Shown here one piece after another: positions 44,601 through 51,726 of a stretch of DNA of 64,000 bases. Both the position numbers and the translations under genes were made by a program. The stretch's first letter is position 1, and the number at the start of each line of letters is the position of its first letter. Below the pieces are notes generated by a model. The model made no database searches, was not told the origin of the DNA, and was given only the letters and a program-made list of their open reading frames with translations. The DNA comes from Parietichytrium sp. I65-24A. Its lineage: Eukaryota > Sar > Bigyra > Thraustochytrida > Thraustochytriidae. The stretch is taken from the NCBI GenBank assembly GCA_012862575.1, contig BLSF01000070.1, positions 62,001-126,000 of the forward strand. The letters run 5' to 3'.

Positions 44601-45157
44601 AGAGTCGCGAAGAGTTGCACCAGGCAGCGCGCTACCTGCAAGCGGAACACGACACTGCGCGCAAGAACATCAGGAGAGGGATCAAGGCGGGAGAGCTTGC
44701 TGGGAGACGAAACGTGCGTCCGAGCTCTGCGCCGTTCGCTCGGGGGGATGAGGATGAGCTGGACATAGGGATTGGAGAAGTTTTTCATGAGTTCAACTAC
44801 GAAAAGTATAGAATTCGAGCCCAGGAGAAGGAGGCAATGGGACAGCCCACGAAGGTGCTCACCTATGAAGACTATTGTGAGTGGCAAGAGAATCTTGCCA
44901 TAAAACGGAGGGCCGCCGAGGCTAGTGCCCGGACAGAGCTTGGCTCAGGCCGGCCCTACTTGCACTCCCGAACGATGCCAAAGCACATCGATCCGCATGT
45001 GAAAAGCGCGCAACGAAAGAACGAGTTCATCAAGTCTTTTCTGAACGACAAAGGCCAGAAGGCTATGTCAAGGATTCAGTCTGACGCCGCGCTCGCCAAT
45101 GTTCGAGCAGACTGTTCAACCGCATCGTCGGCCGAGGAACACAAACACGACGATTAG
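41663..45157 (+). CDS. Large coiled-coil protein with one IQ motif
   Basis: The first in-frame ATG, 41663, gives 1,164 residues; the frame is open only back to a TGA at 41567, so an upstream exon is possible. The protein is hydrophilic with long Lys/Glu/Arg helices (residues about 430-520), a Ser/Ala/Pro-rich linker (about 290-370) and a single IQ motif near residues 586-606 (ARSIQAAFRGRLARRF), followed by a conserved-looking acidic/hydrophobic segment (RFEVRPGGIDFKDIPQLL). The C-terminal third has further charged coiled-coil segments. There is no signal peptide or membrane span. A calmodulin-binding cytoskeletal or centrosomal/flagellar protein is plausible. I do not recognise an orthologue. 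Confidence 0.75.
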   Translation: MRIGNGRRERSTGPAGKDDARAAKAGPGRSEDALKSIVHTISKNQRSFVKSVKALSQVKVQEETLIKKEFARFAAESLDEFIHHQAKLVAVEDEATLKRSPTTKTAAHSDRARSPAKTRRSSLVVDCDSDSGNSYESADDLRLHQPEDYRSEKEEVVEALGKALGNSPRGMTYIEAITSPKRNNVFQDLLEKPMWTDDHEEAYQTFRKERQRERQKYSRVSSAHALMTAFLSMHEFRLAHLQAIRKQKNLHRQKYLAREEKIRRASIVAEKPSAINSPNLFWKISSPQSQATVNAVSANASASAAHKSESAPEAASATSPGKGLSPGSPASPTAYAPRTKTKAKTKSSPARKGGPGDETNWSTYAKLLNEHNKHNYTQPDEQQAQMEALEAIFNPAEEMVARAELAGFIVKTRDVYLQQFLNKRRHYLKLRIAKRKDGAERRKKKLDDAAKVVEARKNLRAEVERTKRRLDAIERKPKDLERKKATEPMQLRLAEEFKRASAEQANHMANSPKYVLRSPTRVSCFFKSSRYNHQENTRDRDPNNEIDLKRMTKQTRRYREEILESGGGQQVPLKPTELRKLHSEAARSIQAAFRGRLARRFISALRWLEDDFHLNLLLKRFEVRPGGIDFKDIPQLLEDVGRIRPECGEAERIHHILDEEFNPVVPTSATKRYILDSRQRNPTPRVMIRLIHSVKGLQAKESQLLKKREDQRKSWFNVARSAIRGKEYRKQPSSLSENDVLSKAKSVALHAQEDYATQNSDSGQNLAVPESHGMENEVTGCESSFPRAAEKECVADKRQTIRKSATHAALVTSLWDGEGSGVKSAECEGIKEGNEGEESPEKISGRSASSKDSLEPLHRRPELKLEALGFAAVHLATEKRSGRQVLSPLHNKPPKGTRLNEKSSNTSDLNTQVRLEHDANPKKVLTFGGTPKARPQSATLPQRAAVIDPEPAPHAAPQSQIKRYKKRIEANRLLSMRLQESREELHQAARYLQAEHDTARKNIRRGIKAGELAGRRNVRPSSAPFARGDEDELDIGIGEVFHEFNYEKYRIRAQEKEAMGQPTKVLTYEDYCEWQENLAIKRRAAEASARTELGSGRPYLHSRTMPKHIDPHVKSAQRKNEFIKSFLNDKGQKAMSRIQSDAALANVRADCSTASSAEEHKHDD

Positions 45158-45203
45158 CGAGCTGGCTAGCTGGCTATTCCGCGCCAACTCGCTATCCAGG
45201 TTT

Positions 45204-45225
45204 TCGTTCTCGTTCTCGTTCTCGT
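45204..45225. repeat. TTCTCG hexamer repeat
   Basis: A short run of TTCTCG units, followed by three GAGATT units, in the spacer between two convergent genes. Confidence 0.8.
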
Positions 45226-45336
45226 TCCATTGAAATTGAGATTGAGATTCATTGACAGTGAATAAGACGCATTACCGACTTTTAATTCCTCGCGAGCGGG
45301 ATTCCATTCCCGCGGTAGATCAACACCAAAATCGCC

Positions 45337-47791
45337 CTAGCAAAAAGTCGAGAGCGCGCAAACCTCCTGCAAGCCCGCAAGGGCGCCCACCATGGCTTCC
45401 TCCGCTCCGGCGCTGGCGAACTTGTTCCACAAGCCCAAGGTGTTCAGATCAATGTTGGCCAAGGCGTACACAATGCATTCTTCCCTGCCCAGGGCGCTGC
45501 TGCGGTAGGGCCTGAGCGCGAAGGCCCCGCTAAACGAGCCCCTGACTGTCGGGGGGAAAGGGCGCGGATCCGGGCAGCACGGGTGCTGGGCCGGACTCAT
45601 GAGCACGATATGGGTTCCATCAGGGAGCTGGAACCAGCATCGCGCGATGCAAAAATCTCTCTGTGCAAGAACCGGCATGCCGGCGGCGCGGCAAAGCGAC
45701 TGCTTGGTCCGCAAGTGAAGCACGTCGCCGGCCGTGGCTGCCTCCTGCGCGTAGACGGGTGGATTTCATGATTTATTATAATGCCACATGTCGTGATTAG
45801 CAATGCCAATTGTCAGCAGACAGCAGATTGATTTTTGTTTCGTTTTTTTGTTTGTTTCAAAGGTCACGTGTCCCACCGTCGTCGTCGTTTGATTCCGCGT
45901 TAACATCCAGGTTCATCACATCAGAGTACATACATGGCACAGAGGCAAAAAAAACAAAGCCAGCGATGTAAAAAGCAGTAGTAAAGAGTTGTTGGTTTTT
46001 CGAACAAAAAAAGTAAGAAAATCATTCGTGTCAGCAGCGCCTTCTCCGCAAAAATTCAAACCCCTCACAAACCCACACCCAAAAATCTCGCCTAAAGCGA
46101 CCAGGAAGCAATACTCACCAAAAAGTGTACTCCCGCCACGTACGGGTTCCACTCCACATAAGAGCCGGCGTCCAGTACCCTCTGAAGAACGCATTTTACC
46201 TGCGCCTGCACCGCGAGAACCGCCAGTCTCCCGGCGAAAGGAGGTTGCGCAGTCGCCTCCGCCGCGTACACGTGCACGCCATCGCGCATACACGCTCGCG
46301 CCCAGCCGTCCGCGGGCCAGGACGGGCTAAACGTTCCGTTCGCGGCTCGGCAGATGGCATCGGCCAAGTTCACGAACGATTCCTCGGCCCTGCTCTCCGC
46401 GAGGGCGTCGCCAAACGTCTGCATCTGCATCGCAGCGCACTTGCCGGCCACGCTCCGCACGAACCCCATGTCCGCCACCTGCCCGAGCGGAACCGGTCCT
46501 CCTCCTCCGTTTCCCGTAACGCGGGGGTCTCTGTGCCGTGGCGAGCCGAGGACCATCGCCGGCCTTTGTTGCTGCGGTTTCTGCGGTTGCTGCTCTGCTT
46601 CCTGCTTGAGCGGCTGCTTTTTCGGGTTCTGCCCGGCACTGCTGCCGGTTCCAGCCGCGGAACCGGAACTGGAACTCTGCTTGGCGTGGTGTTGATGGTG
46701 GTAGTGATGATGATGGTGATTGCCTCCTGTGGTGGCCTCGACGAGGTCGCCGCGAGCAACCGAGTCGGCTACATCGTCCGCGAGGTCGAGAACCCGGCAC
46801 TGCGTGGCGTTGTACAGGCCGGTGAGTTCCGGCTGCTGTCTGGAGGACTGGTTCCGGGTTCCGTTCTGCCTAATGTACGCGCGGATGGCCTCGCTCAGCA
46901 GCCACGCGTTGGTAGACGCCGCGGAGCACGGGATCACGTACGTCTCCCCGAGTATGGACACCTGCTGGCGCCACCCGGTTCCCGGGTTCTGCGACGGCGG
47001 GGACGGCGGTTCCGACGCGCCCGAGGCCGTCGCGCCAGGAACCGGAACCGGGCCCGGGTCCGACGAGTTCTCCGCCGAGGAACCGTGCGCGCTGCCCACC
47101 TCGCCGGCTCCCGCCGCCGCCGCCGCAGCCGCACCTTCCGCACCTATGGAACCCGCGACGGAACCCGCGACGGAACCGGAACCAGAACCCGCGGGACCGC
47201 AGGCGCCGGCCAGCAGCCGTATCCACGCACGAGCATGCGCCTCGGACGTGCACCCGAACGTGTACGACTTGAGCAGGCGGTCCGGGTTCTCCGGCCGCAC
47301 GAACACGCTCCAGCAGTACAGCCGCGGCGAGAACGAGTCGTCCACCACCAGGTCCTCCTCCAGCCTGGCCAGCGCCAGCCCCACCGACGTTCGGGGTCTG
47401 CTGCTGCTGCTGCTCGCGGCCTCCGCGAGGTGCAGTTGCGCCGACGGACCACGGCGGTTCGGGGACACCACGAGCCTGCCTCCGCCTCCGCCTCGCCTCC
47501 TTCCTCTTCCTCACTTTCCTCCTTCGCTTTGCCCTCACCCTTCCCTTTCCCCGGCGAGTGCGCCTCACCCTTCCCTTTCCCGGAGAGGCCCTGTGGAGGG
47601 GAGGAGGAAGGGGTGGGAGGAGGAAGGGGCTTGTCGCGGAACTCGTGGAGTTGCTGTGTGGAGGAGTCGAGGAGGTAGTAGAAGGCGGAGTACTTGTGGA
47701 GCATGGTGAACACGCGGCACAAGTAGCCGCCGTGGCAGGACCCGCTAGGCCCGTACGGTGACGGCGCGGTACTGAGGTGAACTTGAGACAT
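45337..47791 (-). CDS. PH-START domain protein (spliced; first junction uncertain)
   Basis: Read in gene order: exon 1 from ATG 47791 to about 47569, exon 2 from about 47479 to 46119, exon 3 45744-45337. The exon 2/3 intron (45745-46118, GTGAGT...GCGCAG, phase 0) is clear. The first junction lies in low-complexity sequence with two GTGAGG donors; donor 47568 and acceptor 47480 keep the frame, giving about 663 residues, but this is tentative. The N-terminus is PH-like (GYLCRVFTMLHKYSAFYYLL ... WIRLLAGA), interrupted by a Lys/Gly/Pro-rich insert. A Ser/Gly/Gln/His-rich linker follows. The C-terminal part resembles a START lipid-binding domain (VEWNPYVAGVHFL, DVLHLRTKQSLCR, VRGSFSGAFALRPY, CIVYALANIDLNTLGLW). 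A lipid-transfer or membrane-contact role is inferred. Confidence 0.7.
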
Positions 47792-49207
47792 CTTTCCTTT
47801 CTCCTCTTCTTTTGCTTTTGCCTTTTCTTTTGATTCTCTTTCTTTCCTCCTCTCCTCCTTCCTTTCCTTCTCTCTCTTCAGTGAATTAAGTACTTACTCT
47901 CCGCCTTATCTTTCTCCCTCTCTCCCTCTTATTGGGGCGGTTCTTTTCGTTTCCAACTGCAGTTTAAAAGTTGAGAATTTAAACTCGAGCGCTCCTCTCG
48001 CAGAACCTGAGGGGAGAGGGTCTTCAAGAAAGAACCTGAGCGAAGAACCCGACAGAAGAACCGAAGAACCGAGGAACGCGGCAGCTGCTATCCTTTTGTC
48101 CTAGCTGTCGCGTAAAGAACCAGGCCCGTGCTGCGCTGCGCTGCGCTGAGCTGCGGGGAGACCTCTCCGGGTGGATCCAGAGAAGTGGGACCAAACGCCA
48201 CTGTCAACGGCGGCTATATCCTTTCACTCTATCCTAGCCGCTTGGGCCGAAAGGCGAAGCACCAAATCAGCGGTTGGACTTCCCTCCGCGCTTCTCTGCC
48301 CCGCAGGGAGGGGTGCGCGAGGACTCTTCGCGTATAAGACGCTCTTTACAGACCCTACCTCGGCATGCTCTCTTCTCTGTCAGAGCGCTCCCAAACATGA
48401 TCATCAGCAACCTAAGAGTAGAGGTTTTGCCTAAAGTTGCTAGCAATAGACCTGGCTGTATCGAGGCTTGCTGTATCTACCCCCGTCTTGTCTTGTTCTG
48501 CGCATACTAGAAGAACAAATAAGAGCTTTATTTTGTTCGTTCGTACCATAATCCCCAAAAGTATTGGTCGGTTCCAGCTGAGGCAAACTTCGACAGTGAG
48601 CAGCTGTAACCCCTGCCATCGTGAGGTGATTCCATGGAGAAACCGCACCCTATTACCCTTATTTCCAGTAGGGTTGGTTTATTTATTTGTTTGTTTGTTT
48701 GTTTTCGCATCTTTTCGCTCGTCTTTACATATCCATAGTGTTGGAGAAGACACGTTTAGATCGCTGTAAGATAGCTGTAAGATAGCTTTAGGATCGCTGT
48801 AAGATCGATGTAGATCAATGTAGATCAATGTAGATCAATGTAACATCGCTGTAGAGCGCTATAGAGGGATGTAGCCTCTCTGGTGGAAGGCTACATAAGA
48901 GCCTACACAAAGCGCTACTCAAGAGCCTATGCATCGAGTAAGTCTGTCTCTGGCAAGCGCTAATTGACCTGAAACCGGAACAAGTCAGTGTGCAGAAGAA
49001 GAATTCACAAGACAGTCGCAGGGTGTAAGGCGCAGGGGCGCAACTCTCAAGCACGAATGAGACCGCGGAAGGCGGTCTCACTCGTTGGCCGCGGAGGGAG
49101 GCGCAACTCTCAAGCGCATGAAGAAGACCGCCGAAAGCTGGCGCGCCTTGGCTTGCTAGAAAAAAAAGCGCGCGCACTTTTGCTTGTTAGAAAAAAAAAA
49201 CGAACAG
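47792..49207. other. Intergenic region left of the 5S array
   Basis: This region has a pyrimidine-rich leader (47795-47935) for the PH-START gene, GAAGAACC-type short repeats (48015-48090), a GCTGC repeat near 48128, a (TTTG)n run near 48680-48702, the minisatellite at 48755-48865, a 7-bp-stem hairpin (GTAGCCT/AGGCTAC, about 48870-48892) and, from about 48956, DNA homologous to the 5S spacer. No protein gene is supported. Confidence 0.55.
48755..48865. repeat. Minisatellite of GATCGCTGTAA / GATCAATGTA units
   Basis: About nine or ten imperfect 10- to 12-bp units. The same word (TAGATCGCTGTA) occurs once in each 5S spacer (for example near 49437), so the minisatellite probably arose by local expansion of spacer sequence. 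Confidence 0.8.
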
Positions 49208-49223
49208 AAAAAAAATTGAAAAA
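49208..49223 (-). terminator. Pol III terminator of 5S copy 1
   Basis: Two A-runs on the + strand, T-runs on the transcribed minus strand, directly after the 3' end of the 5S gene: a typical RNA polymerase III stop. Confidence 0.75.
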
Positions 49224-49340
49224 ATGTTCGACACCAGGGCTTCCCACCTAGTCCCCTACGGTAGTACTGACCTGGCCAGATTGGGCTTAACTTCGGAGTT
49301 CGGATGAGTTCCGGTGAGCCCCAATTGGATGATCGGACAT
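49224..49340 (-). rRNA. 5S ribosomal RNA, copy 1
   Basis: Reading the minus strand gives a 5S rRNA of about 117 nt. The diagnostic segment CGAACTCCGAAGTTAAGC (loop B/C and internal promoter A-box region) is intact, followed by GGTCAGTACT and GGTGGGAAGCCCTGGTGTCG, as in other eukaryotic 5S genes. The ends (ATGTCCGA and TCGAACAT) can pair to form helix I with one mismatch. The exact ends are inferred from this pairing. Confidence 0.93.
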
Positions 49341-49687
49341 ATCACGGACCTATTGCCCAGGACTCATGTATTGAGCTTTAGCTAAAACGTACTACTCTGA
49401 ATAGTAGTTACGTCGCTAGAGTCCAGTCTTTCGTTGTAGATCGCTGTACAAGCGCTAGTTGACCTGAAACTGGAACGAGACAGTCAAAGGGCGCAAGGCG
49501 CAGGGGCGCAACTCTCAAGCACGAATAAGACCGCGGAAGGCGGGCTCACTCGTTGGCCGCGGAGGGAGGCGCAACTCTCAAGCGCATGAAGAAGACCGCC
49601 GAAAGCGGGCGCGCCTTGGCTTGCTAGAAAAAAAAGCGCGCGCACTTTTGCTTCACTTTTGCTTGTTAGAAAAAAAAAAACGAACAG
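49341..49687. repeat. 5S intergenic spacer
   Basis: The spacer contains the 5' flank of copy 1, with a short inverted repeat (ACTACTCtgaaTAGTAGT near 49390-49407), one TAGATCGCTGTA word and the doubled GGCGCAACTCTCAAGC element. No other RNA gene was recognised. Confidence 0.7.
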
Positions 49688-49704
49688 AAAAAAAATTGAA
49701 AAAA
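49688..49704 (-). terminator. Pol III terminator of 5S copy 2
   Basis: A-runs on the + strand (T-runs on the transcribed strand) adjoin the 3' end of 5S copy 2. Confidence 0.75.
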
Positions 49705-49821
49705 ATGTTCGACACCAGGGCTTCCCACCTAGTCCCCTACGGTAGTACTGACCTGGCCAGATTGGGCTTAACTTCGGAGTTCGGATGAGTTCCGGTGAGC
49801 CCCAATTGGATGATCGGACAT
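49705..49821 (-). rRNA. 5S ribosomal RNA, copy 2
   Basis: This 117-nt copy matches copy 1, with the same A-box segment and flanks. It lies exactly one 481-bp unit to the right of copy 1. Confidence 0.93.
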
Positions 49822-50115
49822 GTCACGGACCTATTGCCCAGGACTCATGTAATGAGCTTTAGCTAAAACGTACTACTCTGAATAGTAGTTACGTCGCTAG
49901 AGTCCAGTCTTTCGTTGTAGATCGCTGTACAAGCGCTAGTTGACCTGAAACTGGAACGAGACAGTCAAAGGGCGCAAGGCGCAGGGGCGCAACTCTCAAG
50001 CACGAATAAGACCGCGGAAGGCGGGCTCACTCGTTGGCCGCGGAGGGAGGCGCAACTCTCAAGCGCATGAAGAAGACCGCCGAAAGCGGGCGCGCCTTGG
50101 CTTGCTAGAAAAAAA

Positions 50116-51047
50116 NNNNNNNNNNNNNNNNNNNNNNNNNNNNNNNNNNNNNNNNNNNNNNNNNNNNNNNNNNNNNNNNNNNNNNNNNNNNNNNNNNNNN
50201 NNNNNNNNNNNNNNNNNNNNNNNNNNNNNNNNNNNNNNNNNNNNNNNNNNNNNNNNNNNNNNNNNNNNNNNNNNNNNNNNNNNNNNNNNNNNNNNNNNNN
50301 NNNNNNNNNNNNNNNNNNNNNNNNNNNNNNNNNNNNNNNNNNNNNNNNNNNNNNNNNNNNNNNNNNNNNNNNNNNNNNNNNNNNNNNNNNNNNNNNNNNN
50401 NNNNNNNNNNNNNNNNNNNNNNNNNNNNNNNNNNNNNNNNNNNNNNNNNNNNNNNNNNNNNNNNNNNNNNNNNNNNNNNNNNNNNNNNNNNNNNNNNNNN
50501 NNNNNNNNNNNNNNNNNNNNNNNNNNNNNNNNNNNNNNNNNNNNNNNNNNNNNNNNNNNNNNNNNNNNNNNNNNNNNNNNNNNNNNNNNNNNNNNNNNNN
50601 NNNNNNNNNNNNNNNNNNNNNNNNNNNNNNNNNNNNNNNNNNNNNNNNNNNNNNNNNNNNNNNNNNNNNNNNNNNNNNNNNNNNNNNNNNNNNNNNNNNN
50701 NNNNNNNNNNNNNNNNNNNNNNNNNNNNNNNNNNNNNNNNNNNNNNNNNNNNNNNNNNNNNNNNNNNNNNNNNNNNNNNNNNNNNNNNNNNNNNNNNNNN
50801 NNNNNNNNNNNNNNNNNNNNNNNNNNNNNNNNNNNNNNNNNNNNNNNNNNNNNNNNNNNNNNNNNNNNNNNNNNNNNNNNNNNNNNNNNNNNNNNNNNNN
50901 NNNNNNNNNNNNNNNNNNNNNNNNNNNNNNNNNNNNNNNNNNNNNNNNNNNNNNNNNNNNNNNNNNNNNNNNNNNNNNNNNNNNNNNNNNNNNNNNNNNN
51001 NNNNNNNNNNNNNNNNNNNNNNNNNNNNNNNNNNNNNNNNNNNNNNN
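50116..51047. other. Assembly gap (932 N) inside the 5S array
   Basis: The run of Ns begins in an A-run after the doubled spacer element and ends in another A-run just before the terminator of copy 3. The missing DNA is almost certainly further 5S repeat units. The number of hidden copies cannot be read. Confidence 0.95.
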
Positions 51048-51066
51048 AAAAAAAAAAAACGAACAG

Positions 51067-51081
51067 AAAAAAATTGATAAA
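51067..51081 (-). terminator. Pol III terminator of 5S copy 3
   Basis: A seven-base A-run (T-run on the transcribed strand) followed by TTGATAAA, directly after the 3' end of copy 3. Confidence 0.7.
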
Positions 51082-51198
51082 ATGTTCGACACCAGGGCTT
51101 CCCACCTAGTCCCCTACGGTAGTACTGACCTGGCCAGATTGGGCTTAACTTCGGAGTTCGGATGAGCTCCGGTGAGCCCCAATTGGATGATCGGACAT
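51082..51198 (-). rRNA. 5S ribosomal RNA, copy 3 (array edge)
   Basis: This copy is nearly identical to copies 1 and 2, with a substitution in the GAGCTCCGG segment. Its upstream flank on the minus strand is diverged and includes a TATTTATAG element, as expected for the outermost unit of an array. Confidence 0.9.
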
Positions 51199-51511
51199 AT
51201 CACTGACTTATTACCCAGCACTCATATATTCAGCTTTAGTTAAAAAGGACTACTATAAATAGTAACAACGTCCCAATCGGCACTATCGACCCCATCATGC
51301 CTAGGAATGAAGGAGTGAAGAAAACGAAGAAAAAGAGAAAGATGAACTGTGTTAGTAGTAAGTCATGCAACCAACCAAGAGTAACAAAAACGCTGTCATG
51401 ATAAAAAAGATGTATTTTACATTGTTGTTTTAGTTCGACATGAATGTATATAGATCACGCATGATACACATACATTGATATATATAGACGGCTTCCGGAT
51501 CTGCCAGCCAG

Positions 51512-51610
51512 CTCCCACAGAGCGCCAACCTTTAGAACCCGAACACGCTCACTCCTTCTTCTTCTGCTTCTTCTTGTTGTTGTTGTTGTTGTTGTTGCGC
51601 CCGCCGGGCT
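51512..51610 (-). pseudogene. Diverged duplicate of the giant gene's last codons
   Basis: CTCCCACAGAGCGCC-x-TTTAGAACCC is shared by 51512 onward and 51707 onward, and both are followed by Lys/Arg-type codon runs and a CGCC(G)GGGCTGCTG word. In the left copy the poly-Lys stretch is replaced by an AAC (Asn) repeat. It is most simply a tandem duplication of the 3' end that is no longer coding. Confidence 0.55.
51574..51598. repeat. TTG microsatellite
   Basis: A pure (TTG)n run (AAC on the minus strand) within the duplicated 3' end segment. Confidence 0.9.
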
Positions 51611-51726
51611 GCTGAGTTCCGCCAGGCAGGGTCCTCTTCGATTGTGATCAGACATGAGAATTGGGCAATAAATTCCTTCCCACAAGAATGGGCAATCGCT
51701 CGCCATCTCCCACAGAGCGCCCAACT

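Larger units (their letters stand above)
48956..51280. repeat. 5S rDNA tandem array (about 481-bp unit)
   Basis: Two successive 5S genes start 481 bp apart and their spacers are nearly identical. A third, slightly diverged gene lies beyond a run of Ns. Each spacer contains A-runs, a GGCGCAACTCTCAAGC word present twice, and a hairpin-forming GACCGC...GCGGKC element. The left edge begins with a diverged half-unit at about 48956; the right edge decays after about 51260. Confidence 0.9.
51199..51726. other. Spacer with duplicated 3' end of the giant gene
   Basis: After the decayed 5S flank and an A/T-rich stretch, the segment 51512-51610 repeats, in diverged form, the stop-codon and C-terminal region of the giant gene found at 51707-51785 (offset 195 bp). 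A (TTG)n microsatellite at 51574-51598 lies inside this duplicate. Confidence 0.65.

Noticed and set aside
46125-47678. Long + strand frame of 517 codons opposite the PH-START gene
   Set aside because: It is Arg/Ser/Pro low complexity created by GC-rich antisense of the PH-START coding strand; the minus strand carries recognisable domains and splice sites.
48755-48865. CRISPR-like repeat array
   Set aside because: Units are contiguous 10- to 12-mers without spacers, and the window is eukaryotic; it is a minisatellite.
48840-49020. Possible tRNA or small RNA near the 5S array
   Set aside because: Only a 7-bp hairpin and spacer-like repeats are visible; no cloverleaf or B-box was found.
49965-51092. 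Long frames running through the N gap
   Set aside because: They consist of unknown residues across an assembly gap inside a 5S array.
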